Assembly: GCF_001667265.1 (NCBI RefSeq)
Contig: NZ_LZHW01000013.1
Location: 175,393 to 239,392, forward strand
Direction of reading: 5' to 3'
DNA length: 64,000 nt
From: Mycobacterium sp. ACS4331
Lineage (GTDB): Bacteria > Actinomycetota > Actinomycetes > Mycobacteriales > Mycobacteriaceae
Shown here: piece by piece, positions 16,881 through 26,221 of the stretch
How positions within the stretch are numbered: the first letter of the stretch is position 1
How the letters are laid out: each line of letters opens with the position of its first letter
Translations under genes and position numbers: made by a program
The notes under the pieces: model-generated
The model's input: only the letters and a program-made list of their open reading frames with translations
Told to the model about the DNA's origin: nothing
Databases searched by the model: none

Positions 16881-17656
16881 CACTGAACAAGGTCGTCGGC
16901 TCGGTCGCTGAGGCGGTCTCCGACATTCCCGATGGGGCCAGCCTGGCCGTGGGGGGGTTCGGCCTGGCCGGGATCCCATGGTTCCTCATCGAGGCACTGC
17001 TTGAGCAGGGCGCAACCGATCTGACCATCGTCAGCAACAACTGCGGTGTCGACGGCGCAGGCCTGGGCCTGCTGCTCGAAGCGCGCCGGATCAGCAGGGT
17101 CATCGCGTCCTATGTGGGGGAGAACCGGGAGTTCGCCCGGCAGTATCTGGCCGGGGAACTGACCGTCGAACTCACCCCGCAGGGCACGCTCGCCGAACGA
17201 CTGCGCGCGGGCGGCAGCGGTGTCGGCGCGTTCTTCACCCCCACCGGCGTGGGCACCCTTGTGGCCGAAGGCGGTCTGCCGTGGCGCTACCACTCCGACG
17301 GGTCCGTCGCGCTGGCCTCGCCGCCCAAGGAGGTGCGCAGCTTCGGCGGCCGCGAGATGCTGCTCGAGGAGGCGATCGTCACCGACTATGCGCTGGTTCG
17401 CGCCGCGGTGGCCGACACCGCCGGCAACTGCGTATTCCACGCCGCGGCACGCAATTTCAACCCGCCCGCCGCGATGGCGGGCCGGGTGACGGTGGTCGAG
17501 GCCGAGCGCGTCGTCGACGTCGGTGCCCTGCATCCCGACGAGATCCACCTGCCCGGCATCTTCGTGCAGCGCGTGCACGAACTGACGCCCGAACAGGCCG
17601 CCCGTAAGGGCATCGAGAAGCTGACCACCCGCCGACGTGAGGAGTCCACGAAATGA
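16877..17656 (+). CDS. pcaI: 3-oxoadipate CoA-transferase, alpha subunit
   Basis: 259-residue alpha subunit of a family I CoA-transferase that moves CoA from succinyl-CoA to 3-oxoadipate. The glycine-rich [19 protein letters not shown] and the segment [15 protein letters not shown] are diagnostic. It is coupled by 4-bp overlaps to pcaD and pcaJ. Succinyl-CoA:3-ketoacid transferases (ScoA) share these motifs; the neighbours PcaD and PcaF favour 3-oxoadipate as substrate. Confidence 0.92.
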   Translation: MTLNKVVGSVAEAVSDIPDGASLAVGGFGLAGIPWFLIEALLEQGATDLTIVSNNCGVDGAGLGLLLEARRISRVIASYVGENREFARQYLAGELTVELTPQGTLAERLRAGGSGVGAFFTPTGVGTLVAEGGLPWRYHSDGSVALASPPKEVRSFGGREMLLEEAIVTDYALVRAAVADTAGNCVFHAAARNFNPPAAMAGRVTVVEAERVVDVGALHPDEIHLPGIFVQRVHELTPEQAARKGIEKLTTRRREESTK

Positions 17657-18306
17657 GCTGGACACGGGAGGAGATGGCCGCGCGTGCGGCCGCCGAACTG
17701 AAGGACGGCGACTACGTCAACCTCGGCATCGGGCTGCCGACACTGATCCCCGATCACCTGCCCGCGGACTCGGCCGTCACACTGCATGCCGAGAACGGCA
17801 TCCTGGGCGTCGGACCGTTCCCCTATGAGGACGAGGTGGATCCCGATCTGGTGAACGCCGGCAAGCAGACGGTGTCGGTGGTCAGGGGTGCCTCGTTCTT
17901 CGACTCGGCGACGAGTTTCGCCATGATCCGCGGCGGCCACGTCGATGTGGCGGTGCTGGGCGGCATGCAGGTGGCCGGCACCGGTGACCTGGCGAACTGG
18001 ATGGTGCCGGGCTCGATGGTCAAGGGCATGGGCGGGGCCATGGACCTGGTCAGCGGCGCGGGCCGGGTCATCGTGCTGATGGACCATGTCACCAAAACCG
18101 GTGGCGCGAAACTGGTTTCGGCCTGCGATCTGCCGCTGACCGGGAAAGCCGTGGTGAGCCGGGTGATCACCGATCTCGGTGTCTTCGACGTCACCGGGTC
18201 CGGTTTCCGCGTCGTGGAACTCGCGCCCGGTGTGGACTACGACGACGTGGTGGTCCAGACCGCCGCGCCGATGGTCGACGGGCGGGTGCTGACGGCGGCA
18301 GGCTAG
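17653..18306 (+). CDS. pcaJ: 3-oxoadipate CoA-transferase, beta subunit
   Basis: 217-residue beta subunit of the CoA-transferase, with the catalytic glutamate in [12 protein letters not shown] and the [19 protein letters not shown] segment. It completes the pcaF-pcaD-pcaI-pcaJ operon. Its TAG stop shares the four bases CTAG with the stop of the convergent M15 peptidase gene, so there is no room for a dedicated terminator. Confidence 0.93.
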   Translation: MSWTREEMAARAAAELKDGDYVNLGIGLPTLIPDHLPADSAVTLHAENGILGVGPFPYEDEVDPDLVNAGKQTVSVVRGASFFDSATSFAMIRGGHVDVAVLGGMQVAGTGDLANWMVPGSMVKGMGGAMDLVSGAGRVIVLMDHVTKTGGAKLVSACDLPLTGKAVVSRVITDLGVFDVTGSGFRVVELAPGVDYDDVVVQTAAPMVDGRVLTAAG

Positions 18307-18803
18307 CCTGCGGCGCTGGGCAGCAGTGCCGGGCAGCGGCCCAGCGCGTCGGTGGCCAACTCGAAGTGCCACGACTCGTTGGCGTAGATCCGGCACAGCC
18401 CGAACCGCGGCCCGTTGGCCATGAGCCACTCATCGGCCCCGAGACCACCCACGTCGACCGCCTGGCCCAGCACATGCTTGGAGCCGGTCGGGGTCTGGAC
18501 GTACTGGCGTGCCGCGGCGTAACTGCCGTAGGTGGCCACCGCGTCGTCGAGCAGCTGCTGCTGGAACTCGGGCGTGCGCCATCCCGAGGTGACGGTCATG
18601 GTGATTCCCTCGGCGGCCGCGGCGCTCGCAGCGTTCTGAAGGGCGGTCAGCAGCGCCGGGTCGAGGTGGCCGACCGCGGGATCACTGACATCGAACGGGG
18701 AGATCGCCACCACACCGGCATCGGCGATCGCGGTCGGCGCGCACACTCCGACACCGATCGCCGCCACGACACCGGCGGCCAGCGGCAGACGTTGGGCGAA
18801 CAC
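18303..18803 (-). CDS. Secreted M15-family D-Ala-D-Ala carboxypeptidase-like protein
   Basis: 166-residue exported protein with a signal peptide of about 27 residues (hydrophobic [13 protein letters not shown], cleavage near AIADA). The zinc site of VanY-type M15 peptidases is visible: [13 protein letters not shown] (His and Asp) and SWHFEL (third ligand His), with [11 protein letters not shown] upstream. Expected role is trimming of cell wall peptides outside the membrane. It lies 41 bp downstream of the LuxR-type regulator on the same strand and may be read from it. No obvious link to aromatic metabolism. Confidence 0.82.
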   Translation of the reverse strand: MFAQRLPLAAGVVAAIGVGVCAPTAIADAGVVAISPFDVSDPAVGHLDPALLTALQNAASAAAAEGITMTVTSGWRTPEFQQQLLDDAVATYGSYAAARQYVQTPTGSKHVLGQAVDVGGLGADEWLMANGPRFGLCRIYANESWHFELATDALGRCPALLPSAAG

Positions 18804-18844
18804 GCTGTCAGACTCCTCTGCTCCCGTCCCGTGGCCACCTTACG

Positions 18845-21472
18845 TCAGCGGCGCACCGCGGCCAGTTCGGACCGGGAGCGCACCCCGAGCTTCGCGTACA
18901 CCCGGGTCAGGTGATACTGCACGGTCTTGGTCGACACATAGAGTTCGGCGGCCACCTCGCGGTTTGACAATCCCTGCGCCACCAACGCGGTCACGGCCTC
19001 CTCCTGCGGGGTCAGTTGGACGCTGTCGCGTGACCCGCGCTGCTGGTGCAGTCCGCCGGCTTTGAGCTCGCGGTCGCAGCGCGCCACATAGGTGTGCGCA
19101 CCCAGCGACAGATAGAGGTCGCGAGCGGTGCTGATCACGGCGTCGGCGTCGCGCCGCTTTCCGGCCCGGCGCAGGGTCTGCCCGTAGGCGAAGTTGACCC
19201 GCGCCAGGTCGTAGCGCAGGGGCAGCCCCTCGAGGAGACGCAGCGACTCGTCGAATGACGCACGGGCCGCCGCCACATCACCTTGTGCACCGAGCAGTCT
19301 GCCCCGCGCATACCCGAGTCGCGCCATCGCGGAGCGGTGGCCGCGGGCCCGCGCCCGCTGTTCGTGCGGACGAAGGAACGCGTCGGCCTCGGTCAGGTGA
19401 CCGTCGACCACCAGGGCGTTGGCCAGAACATCGGGCCAGGGCCAGTGACCCGGCTCGGTCAGCGAGGTGCCGTCGGCCATGCGTACCAGCGGTGTCAGGG
19501 TCTCGCGGACCCTGGCGTAATCGGCCTCGGCTTCGGCGATCGCAGCGCGCGCCAACACGACCGGGATCCGCATCATCGCATAGTCGTGGGTCACCGCATC
19601 GGCGGCCTGCACCGCGCGCTCGGCCTCAGTCCAGTCTCCGCGCAGCGCGTGGACATTGGCGGCGGTCCACTCCAACAGCGGTGTGACGACGGTGATTCCG
19701 CTCTGCTGTGCCGCAACGCGGCCCGCCGCCACGGTGGCCAGGGCATCGTCCCACTCGCCGGTGACGAACTGCGCCCGGGCCAGCCAGGCGTTGGCCCACA
19801 GTGTGATGCGGGTGGACCCACCGAGATTGGCTGTGGCGACTGCACTTTCGAGGCTGGCGCGAGCGCCGTCGACGTCGTCGCGAATCAGCTGCAGCCAGCC
19901 GCGCCCCATCGTCACGCGCTGCGCCTGCGCCCCGTGCCGCAGCCGGGCGGTGAGCTGTTCGTAGGCCTGGGTCGCCGAGATCGGATGTCCCGCTGCGGCA
20001 AGTCCGAGACCACGGATCGCCGCGGACTCGATCGCGGCCGGGGAGTCCTGGTCGGCGAGTTCGGCCGCCCTGTCCGCCCAGAGCACCAACTCGTCGCCGC
20101 GGCACCGCATCAGGTGGTGCAGCACATGGCGTTGTGCGATCAGTGCGGCCGTCGCCGGATTCCGCTTGACGTTGACGATGTCCCAGGCCCGCCGCAGCCT
20201 GACGTCGGCTTCGGCGGCCCGGCCACGCAACAGCGCCAGGTAGCCCAGGACCGCGTTGCGCAGCGGTGTCTCGCGCATGCTCTCCACCGTGGGCACCATG
20301 GCCGCCGCCGCTCCGCAGTCGCCTGCGGCGACCAGTGCGTCGACTGCCAGCGTGAGCCGCTCGTCCCGGGTCAGTGGGTCGGGGGTGAGCCTGCTCGCGT
20401 CCCGGAACAGTTCGGCGGCCTGCGCCCAGGCCCCGTCGCGGCCCCGCGCCCAGGCCAGGGCGTCGACCTCGTCGGCCAGGTCCGGGTCGGGAAACGGCGA
20501 GGCGGCCACGCGGTGCTGCAACCGTCGAATCGGATCGGTGACAATCGACGCGGCGCGGCGATGGGCCTCGGTCGTGGCCGCGATCCCCATCAGCTGAGCG
20601 AGTGCGGTCCGGGTCAGGGGATCGGTCAGCGTCGGCGCGAATGGTGTTGTGGCGTCGAGCAGTCCGGACCGCACCGCGGCATCGAGCGCCGGCAGTGGCT
20701 CGGCGACGGCGGCCAACTCGGTTGCCTCGGACAGGGTGGCGTGCGGACCCAGCACCGCGAATGCCTGCACCAGGGCCTGTCCGGGTGCGTCACAGCCGGC
20801 GAGCCGCTCGCGCACGGCGGCCAGTACGTGGGCAGGTGCCGGGAGCTCGGCGTCGGGTCGGGTCCACACCGCGGCGGGCGTCTCCTCGAGCAGGGCCAGC
20901 ACGTCACGCGGATTGCCGCGGGTGTGCCGGGTCAATCGGTCGGCCGTCGTCGGATGCAGTGCCGTACCGCGGCGCCGGGCCAATTCCGCGACGTCGTCGC
21001 GGGACAGCCCGGTCAACCGGATCTCCCGGGTGCACACATCGGCGCACGGCCCGATATCGCCCGTCGCGCCGAGCACCATGAGCACCGGCACTTCGCGCTG
21101 ATGCCGCACCAGCGTCGAAATCGCCTGCAGCGACTCGATGTCGGCGTAGTCGGCATCATCGATGACCAACAGTTGAGCGGGCACGCCGGTCAGGTGATCG
21201 ACCAGACACGCCGCGGCGTCCACTGGGTCGGCGGGAACATCAGACTGCAGAAGTTGGGCGAGCACCCCGCCGGGCAGGTCGGTCTCCCACGGGGTCGCCG
21301 TGGCCCATCGGCCGGGATGTGTTGCGGCCAACTGTCGCAGCAGGGAGGTCTTGCCGATTCCCGATTCGCCGAACACCGCGACCACGACTGCGCCGCGCTC
21401 GGAGGTGCCGAGCAGCGCCGCGAGTTCGGCCAGATCGCGTTCGCGCCCGACGCATTCGGTCCGGCTCAGCAC
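18845..21472 (-). CDS. LAL-family regulator (LuxR HTH with AAA ATPase)
   Basis: 875-residue large ATP-binding regulator. Residues 1-250 form an ATPase with Walker A GESGIGKT (35-42) and Walker B-like LLVIDDADYAD. The middle is a long alanine-rich helical repeat region (TPR-like). The C-terminal 65 residues form a GerE/LuxR HTH (LTPQEEAVTALVAQGLSNRE, YVSTKTVQYHLTRVYAKLG). Such proteins behave as ligand- and ATP-dependent activators. The GTG start has only a weak ribosome binding site. It lies 50 bp downstream of the benCD fusion on the same strand, so it could be the last gene of the ben operon and control it. The ligand is unknown. Confidence 0.88.
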   Translation of the reverse strand: MLSRTECVGRERDLAELAALLGTSERGAVVVAVFGESGIGKTSLLRQLAATHPGRWATATPWETDLPGGVLAQLLQSDVPADPVDAAACLVDHLTGVPAQLLVIDDADYADIESLQAISTLVRHQREVPVLMVLGATGDIGPCADVCTREIRLTGLSRDDVAELARRRGTALHPTTADRLTRHTRGNPRDVLALLEETPAAVWTRPDAELPAPAHVLAAVRERLAGCDAPGQALVQAFAVLGPHATLSEATELAAVAEPLPALDAAVRSGLLDATTPFAPTLTDPLTRTALAQLMGIAATTEAHRRAASIVTDPIRRLQHRVAASPFPDPDLADEVDALAWARGRDGAWAQAAELFRDASRLTPDPLTRDERLTLAVDALVAAGDCGAAAAMVPTVESMRETPLRNAVLGYLALLRGRAAEADVRLRRAWDIVNVKRNPATAALIAQRHVLHHLMRCRGDELVLWADRAAELADQDSPAAIESAAIRGLGLAAAGHPISATQAYEQLTARLRHGAQAQRVTMGRGWLQLIRDDVDGARASLESAVATANLGGSTRITLWANAWLARAQFVTGEWDDALATVAAGRVAAQQSGITVVTPLLEWTAANVHALRGDWTEAERAVQAADAVTHDYAMMRIPVVLARAAIAEAEADYARVRETLTPLVRMADGTSLTEPGHWPWPDVLANALVVDGHLTEADAFLRPHEQRARARGHRSAMARLGYARGRLLGAQGDVAAARASFDESLRLLEGLPLRYDLARVNFAYGQTLRRAGKRRDADAVISTARDLYLSLGAHTYVARCDRELKAGGLHQQRGSRDSVQLTPQEEAVTALVAQGLSNREVAAELYVSTKTVQYHLTRVYAKLGVRSRSELAAVRR

Positions 21473-21522
21473 GCCTCACATGGTACGACGGGGTGAATCG
21501 GCCTTGTCGTCGATTCGGCGGC

Positions 21523-24090
21523 TCAGCCCAGATCGCCGCCGGCGACCGGCAGCACCGTCGCGGTGATGTAGGAGGCCTCGTCGGAGGCCAGGAAGCAGAT
21601 GGCGGCGGCCTGTTCGTCGAGCGTGCCGTACCGCTTGAGCACAGACGAGTCGAGCGTCTGGTCGATGTGCGCCTGGAACCACTCCCTCTCGACCTCGCTG
21701 GACGGGGTCGGGGTTCCCCGTGAGATCCGCCGCGGCGGGGCCTCGGTTCCCCCGGGTGCCGTGGCCACCACCCGGATCCCGGCGTCGGCGTACTCGAGGG
21801 CCAGCGACGCGGTGACGGCGTTGACGCCGCCCTTGGCCGCCGAGTAGGGGACTCGGTGCACACCCCGGGTCGCCGCCGACGACACGTTGACGATGACGCC
21901 GCCGCCGGCTGTGACCATGGCCGGCAGTGCGGCCCGGCAGGTGTAGAGCGTGGTGAGCAGCGAGCGGTCGAGCTCGGCGCGGATCTCGGCATCGGTGAAC
22001 TCGGTGAAGGGTTTGAAGTTGATCGCCCCGCCCACGTTGTTGATCAGCACGTCGATGCGGCCGAACGTCGAGAGTGCCTGCCGTATCAGGGAATCCGCAC
22101 CCTCGTAGCGCTCGAGGTCGGCCTGCACCGCCAGGGTCCGCGGGCCGGAGCCGGCCAGTTCGTCGGCGAGTTCCTTGACCAGTTCGGAGCGGTCGGCGAG
22201 CACCAGCGTGCCGCCCTCGGCGCTGATCCGGCGCGCGGTGTGCTCGCCGATGCCCTGGGCCGCCCCAGTCACCACCACCACCTTGCCGGCGAACCGGCCC
22301 GGGCTGACGAATCTGGGCCGATGGGCGGCATGTGTTGCCGTGAGGTCGGACATCGCGCGCCGCATGGTCTGCTTCGCGCATTCCGAATGCGCGGCGATCA
22401 GCGCGCGTGCCTTCGCGCGGTCCTCGGCCTCGAAGGCCGTGACGATGTTGACGTGGTCCTGTGCGCACAGGGGGTGGCACCAGGTGGCGTGCCGGAGCGC
22501 CTCGCTCATCCGGCCCTTGACGTCGAGCGCCTGGTAGGCCTGCAGCAGGTGCTCGTTGCCGGTGAGGGTGAACAGGTGCTCGTGGAAGGCCGCATTGGTC
22601 TCGGTGTACTTCGCGGCGTCGACGAACCGGTCCCCGTCGACATAGGGCAGTGTCGCCTCCGCGAGCAGTCGGTAACCGGTCAGCTGGCTGCTCGTCAGCC
22701 GGCCCAGCGTCAGCTCGAGCGCGCCGAACTCAAGTGCTTGGCGGGCCTCGAACAGGGCGTCGGACTCGTGCACGTCCGGGTGCTCCTCGCCGATCTGATA
22801 GCCGTCGGCGGCGACCGCGACGGGCGCGGCGCGCTCCGGGGTGACGGTCGCGGCGGCCGCGAAGAGCTCCTGCCCGGCGATGCTGCGCGCCGTCTCCGCG
22901 GACTCCTCGACGCGCACCGTGTGCGGCCAGGGGCCCAGGGTGTGGTCCGGCAGCATCTCCTGGCCGCCGACGGCGCGCGCGTCGCGGGCGAGGAGCAGTT
23001 CTTCGCCGACGGCCGTCCTGGTCTGCGGTTCGGCCTCCGGCTGAGGCTCCGCCGGGGATCCGCCGCGCGCCAACCCGAACTTCTCGAAGTAGAACCCGGT
23101 CGGGGTCACGTCGTTGTCGGCGAGGTGTTCACGCACGGCCTCCACCATGGGCGGTGGCCCGCACAGGTACACGGCGACGTCCCCGCCGTAGAGGTGTTCG
23201 GGCCGGATCAGGGCCGGAATCCGCACCTTGTTGACGGCGGTGCTGGCCGGATCGGACACGCAGTGATCCCAGGTGAATCCCGGTATCTCGGAACCGATGT
23301 CGCTGATCCGATCAATCTCCACCAGATCGGCGTCGGAGCTGACACCGTAGATGAGATGCGCGGTGCGGGTGCTGCCCTCCGCGCGCAGCTTGCCCAGCAT
23401 CGACAGCACCGGGGCCAGTCCGGTGCCGCCGGCCAACATGAGGATCGGTCGCTCGGCCTCGCGCAGGAAGAACGAGCCATGGGGACCGGTGAAGCTGATC
23501 GCGTCCCCGACGGCGGCACGCTGGTCGAGGTAGTCCGACATCGCGCCGCCTGGGACGAGTTTGACCAGGAAGGTCAGCCGCGGTTCGTCGGGAGCGTTGG
23601 CGAACGAGTAGGACCGCGAGACGTCGGTGCCGGGCACCGCGATGTTCACGTACTGCCCAGGAAGAAAGGCCAATTCGGCGCGGGAGGGGATCTCGAGACT
23701 GAACCGCACGGTGGTCGATGACAGCCTGGTGACCTCGACCACGGTGCCGGTGTGGGTCTTCGCCGCGGTCTTGGCGACGTCGGACGTGCTCGCGATCTGC
23801 AGCACCAGGTCCGAGCGCGGCCTCATGCTGCACGGCAGAACGTATCCCCGTTCGGCCTCGTCGGGGGCCAGCGCGTCCTCGATGTAGGACCCGCCGTCGT
23901 AACTGCCCGACTCGCACAGTGCCTTACAGGTGCCGCACGCGCCGTCGCGGCAGTCCAGGGGGATGTTGATGCGCTGGCGGTACGAGGCGTCGGCGACGGT
24001 CTGGTCTGCGCGGCAGTTGATGAAGCGTGTCACACCGTCCTCGAAGGACAGTGCCACCGAGTAGGTTTCGGTGTCCGTTGGCACAGTCAT
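21523..24090 (-). CDS. Benzoate dioxygenase reductase-FCD-diol dehydrogenase triple fusion (BenC-FCD-BenD)
   Basis: One uninterrupted 855-residue frame with three parts. Residues 1-345 are a BenC-type reductase: plant-type [2Fe-2S] cysteines C47, C52, C55, C87, FAD motif RSYSFAN (159-165), NAD motif GGTGLAPVLS (221-230) and CGPPPM. Residues 346-439 are a linker with a repeated decapeptide. Residues about 440-580 are an FCD domain, normally the effector domain of GntR regulators, with putative metal ligands N499, H503, H546, H568 and no wHTH. Residues about 600-855 are an SDR of BenD type (TGAAQGIG 608-615, Y749-x3-K753), which turns the benzoate cis-diol into catechol. The only internal start (M580, base 22353) has no ribosome binding site, so a fused product is expected. 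It is third in benA-benB-benCD. Confidence 0.93.
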   Translation of the reverse strand: MTVPTDTETYSVALSFEDGVTRFINCRADQTVADASYRQRINIPLDCRDGACGTCKALCESGSYDGGSYIEDALAPDEAERGYVLPCSMRPRSDLVLQIASTSDVAKTAAKTHTGTVVEVTRLSSTTVRFSLEIPSRAELAFLPGQYVNIAVPGTDVSRSYSFANAPDEPRLTFLVKLVPGGAMSDYLDQRAAVGDAISFTGPHGSFFLREAERPILMLAGGTGLAPVLSMLGKLRAEGSTRTAHLIYGVSSDADLVEIDRISDIGSEIPGFTWDHCVSDPASTAVNKVRIPALIRPEHLYGGDVAVYLCGPPPMVEAVREHLADNDVTPTGFYFEKFGLARGGSPAEPQPEAEPQTRTAVGEELLLARDARAVGGQEMLPDHTLGPWPHTVRVEESAETARSIAGQELFAAAATVTPERAAPVAVAADGYQIGEEHPDVHESDALFEARQALEFGALELTLGRLTSSQLTGYRLLAEATLPYVDGDRFVDAAKYTETNAAFHEHLFTLTGNEHLLQAYQALDVKGRMSEALRHATWCHPLCAQDHVNIVTAFEAEDRAKARALIAAHSECAKQTMRRAMSDLTATHAAHRPRFVSPGRFAGKVVVVTGAAQGIGEHTARRISAEGGTLVLADRSELVKELADELAGSGPRTLAVQADLERYEGADSLIRQALSTFGRIDVLINNVGGAINFKPFTEFTDAEIRAELDRSLLTTLYTCRAALPAMVTAGGGVIVNVSSAATRGVHRVPYSAAKGGVNAVTASLALEYADAGIRVVATAPGGTEAPPRRISRGTPTPSSEVEREWFQAHIDQTLDSSVLKRYGTLDEQAAAICFLASDEASYITATVLPVAGGDLG

Positions 24091-24100
24091 GTCCAGATTC

Positions 24101-24625
24101 CTAGAAGTGGTAGACGTCGACCACATGGTGGATGTAGTCGTTCTTGAGCACCACCGTCTTTCGGCGGATCAGTGGCTGCTCACCGGAGAAGTCGATGGTG
24201 TAGAACGAGGTGCCGTAGTACGGGTCGACGGTCTTGTAGCGGAAGTACATGGTGTGCCAGTTGAAGCGCACATCGACCAGATCGCCGCGACGTTCGATCA
24301 CCTCGACGTTGCTGATGTTGTGGCTGGTGCGGGGCTCGGGAAGCGATGTCGCCGACGAGCGTTCGGTGCGGATCCGGAAGACCCGGTCCTCCAGGCCGCC
24401 CTTGTTGGCGTAGTAGATGAGCGAGATGTCCCGCTGGGGGTCCTCGACCAGGCGGTCGTCGTCGGTCCAGGACGGCATCCAGTACACGACGTCGTCGGCG
24501 TAGCAGTCGAGCCATTTCTCGAACTCGCGGTCGTCGAGGTGACGGGCCTCGCGGTACAGGAACTGCTCGATCGCGTTCTGGGTGATGAGTGCGCTCGCCT
24601 GCTGCGGCTGCTCCAGGATGGTCAT
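24101..24625 (-). CDS. benB: Benzoate 1,2-dioxygenase small (beta) subunit
   Basis: 174-residue aromatic-ring-hydroxylating dioxygenase beta subunit, a structural partner of BenA in an alpha3beta3 oxygenase. Family stretches include REARHLDDREFEKWLDCYA, VVYWMPSWTDDD and the C-terminal RKTVVLKNDYIHHVVDVYHF. It begins 3 bp after the benA stop and ends 10 bp before the reductase fusion, consistent with one transcript read leftward from the 26.1-kb control region. Confidence 0.95.
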   Translation of the reverse strand: MTILEQPQQASALITQNAIEQFLYREARHLDDREFEKWLDCYADDVVYWMPSWTDDDRLVEDPQRDISLIYYANKGGLEDRVFRIRTERSSATSLPEPRTSHNISNVEVIERRGDLVDVRFNWHTMYFRYKTVDPYYGTSFYTIDFSGEQPLIRRKTVVLKNDYIHHVVDVYHF

Positions 24626-24628
24626 GTT

Positions 24629-25993
24629 CTACGTCCCGGTCTCGCGCGCGAGTGCCTCGCGCATGGTCTGCAGCCAGTAGCCGTGCTGCACGGGGTACAG
24701 GCCCTCGTCCTCGTTCTTCACGCCTGCGGACACGACGGCGTGCATGCCCAGCGATTCGGCCATCTCGTCGGGGCCCGAAAGCCAGTGCTGGGCACCGCGG
24801 CTCATGTCATTCCAGGGTGCGGACCGGGCCTGGAAGGTCAACTGACAGGACCGGAACTCCTCGAGATCGTCCGGTGTGGCCATACCCGAGGCGTTGAAGA
24901 AGTCCTCGTACTGGCGGATGCGGTGAGCCCGGGCCGCGTCGCTTTCGCCCTTGGGGGCGATGCAGTAGATGGTGACCTCGGTCTTGTCCGGCGCGATGGG
25001 GCGGAAGTGCCGGATCTGCGTCGAGAACTGGTCCATCAGATACACATTCGGATACACGCACAGGTTGCGCGACCCCTTGACCATGAAGTCGCCCTTGGCC
25101 TCGCCGAAGGTCTTCTTGAGTTCGTCGAGCCTGTCCCACAGCGGCCGGTCCTGTGGATTGCCGGCCCAGGTCCACAGGCACAGGTGCCCGTGTGGGAACG
25201 ACCAGTAGCCGCCACCGGATCTGCCCCAGCTTCCGGCGTCCAGCGCCTTGGTGTCGTTCGTGGACTCACCGGTGCCCCGGCGACTGGTGGTGGCGGCGTA
25301 GTTCCAGTGCGTGGCGGTGACGTGGTAGCCGTCGGCGCCGTTCTCGGCCTGCACCTTCCAGTTGCCGTCGTAGGTGTAGGTCGACGAGCCGCGCAGCACC
25401 TCAAGACCCTCGGGTGACTGATCGACCAGCATGTCGATGACGGTCGTGGCGTCACCGAGGTGTTCGGTCAGCGGCAGCACGTCCTCGTTGAGGCTGGCGA
25501 ACAGAAACCCCCGGTACCCCTCGAACCGGGCGACCCTGGTCATGTTGTGCGAACCGCCGGAGTTGAACGTGTCCGGGTACCCCGCGCCCTCGGGGTCTTT
25601 GACCTTCAGCAGGGTGCCGTCGTTGCGGAACGTCCACCCGTGGAACGGACACGTCAGCGTCGTACGGTTGTCGGTCTTGCGGCGGCAGATCATCGCGCCG
25701 CGGTGCGCGCACGCGTTGATGAGACAGTGCAGTTGTCCGTCGCGACCGCGGGTGATCACCACGGGTTGGCGGCCGACGTACGTGGTGAAGTAATCGCCGG
25801 GGTTGGGCAGTTGGCTCTCGTGGGCGAGGTAAACCCAGTTCCCCTCGAAGATGTGTTTCATCTCCAGTTCGAAGATCTCCTCGTCGGTGAAAATGCGGCG
25901 GTTGGTGCGGAACACGCCGGCTTCCGGGTCGTCGATCACAGCGTCGGCCAGGACGTCGGCCACGTGCGCGGGCGAAACGATCGAAGCGGTCAT
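24629..25993 (-). CDS. benA: Benzoate 1,2-dioxygenase large (alpha) subunit
   Basis: 454-residue Rieske oxygenase that adds both atoms of oxygen to benzoate to give the 1,2-cis-diol carboxylate. The Rieske ligands are C95, H97, C115 and H118 ([15 protein letters not shown]). The mononuclear iron region is seen in [17 protein letters not shown] at 25993 is preceded by GGAGG at the right distance; the upstream TTG at 26005 overlaps that site and is rejected. First gene of the ben operon. Related substrates such as anthranilate or 2-halobenzoates cannot be excluded, but the linked diol dehydrogenase domain and cat genes favour benzoate. Confidence 0.94.
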   Translation of the reverse strand: MTASIVSPAHVADVLADAVIDDPEAGVFRTNRRIFTDEEIFELEMKHIFEGNWVYLAHESQLPNPGDYFTTYVGRQPVVITRGRDGQLHCLINACAHRGAMICRRKTDNRTTLTCPFHGWTFRNDGTLLKVKDPEGAGYPDTFNSGGSHNMTRVARFEGYRGFLFASLNEDVLPLTEHLGDATTVIDMLVDQSPEGLEVLRGSSTYTYDGNWKVQAENGADGYHVTATHWNYAATTSRRGTGESTNDTKALDAGSWGRSGGGYWSFPHGHLCLWTWAGNPQDRPLWDRLDELKKTFGEAKGDFMVKGSRNLCVYPNVYLMDQFSTQIRHFRPIAPDKTEVTIYCIAPKGESDAARAHRIRQYEDFFNASGMATPDDLEEFRSCQLTFQARSAPWNDMSRGAQHWLSGPDEMAESLGMHAVVSAGVKNEDEGLYPVQHGYWLQTMREALARETGT

Positions 25994-26105
25994 GGGGGCC
26001 TCCAACTCAGGCTGGTCAGCGGGGTCTTGTGTGCTCTGTCATGCACTGTCACAGGAAGTGGCCACCGTCACACTAGGCATATTCCCAGTCCTGACCTGGA
26101 CCCAG

Positions 26106-26162
26106 ATTGATCAATGAACACGATCAATAGCCGGTAAATAAGTCCTTGTTCTGTATTGATCG
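26106..26162. promoter_or_regulatory. LysR operator repeats between benA and lysR-catBAC
   Basis: Three copies of a TTGATC element: the palindrome ATTGATCAAT (26106-26115), CGATCAATA (26121-26129) and its exact inverse TATTGATCG (26154-26162). They sit in the 228-bp gap between divergent benA and the LysR gene, as expected for recognition and activation half-sites. The remainder of the gap shows nothing else clear. Confidence 0.65.
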
Positions 26163-26221
26163 CGGTCCTACCGTCGTATGTGCCACCGATCACATCCGGC
26201 CCGATGAAGGGAGCGGCACAC

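Noticed and set aside
19283..21496. 737-codon open frame on the plus strand opposite the LAL regulator
   Set aside because: Composition (Gly/Arg/Gln-rich, no domain) is typical of an antisense shadow in GC-rich DNA; the minus-strand gene has clear P-loop and HTH.
21523..22353. Separate benD gene starting at the internal ATG at 22353
   Set aside because: No ribosome binding site before that ATG and the frame is continuous from benC; a fused protein is the simpler reading, though an internal start cannot be fully excluded.
21856..23721. 621-codon plus-strand frame opposite the benCD fusion
   Set aside because: No recognisable domain and low-complexity; the opposite strand encodes three complete enzyme/effector modules.
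24071..25417. 448-codon plus-strand frame opposite benA/benB
   Set aside because: Shadow; benA and benB on the minus strand carry complete Rieske and beta-subunit signatures.
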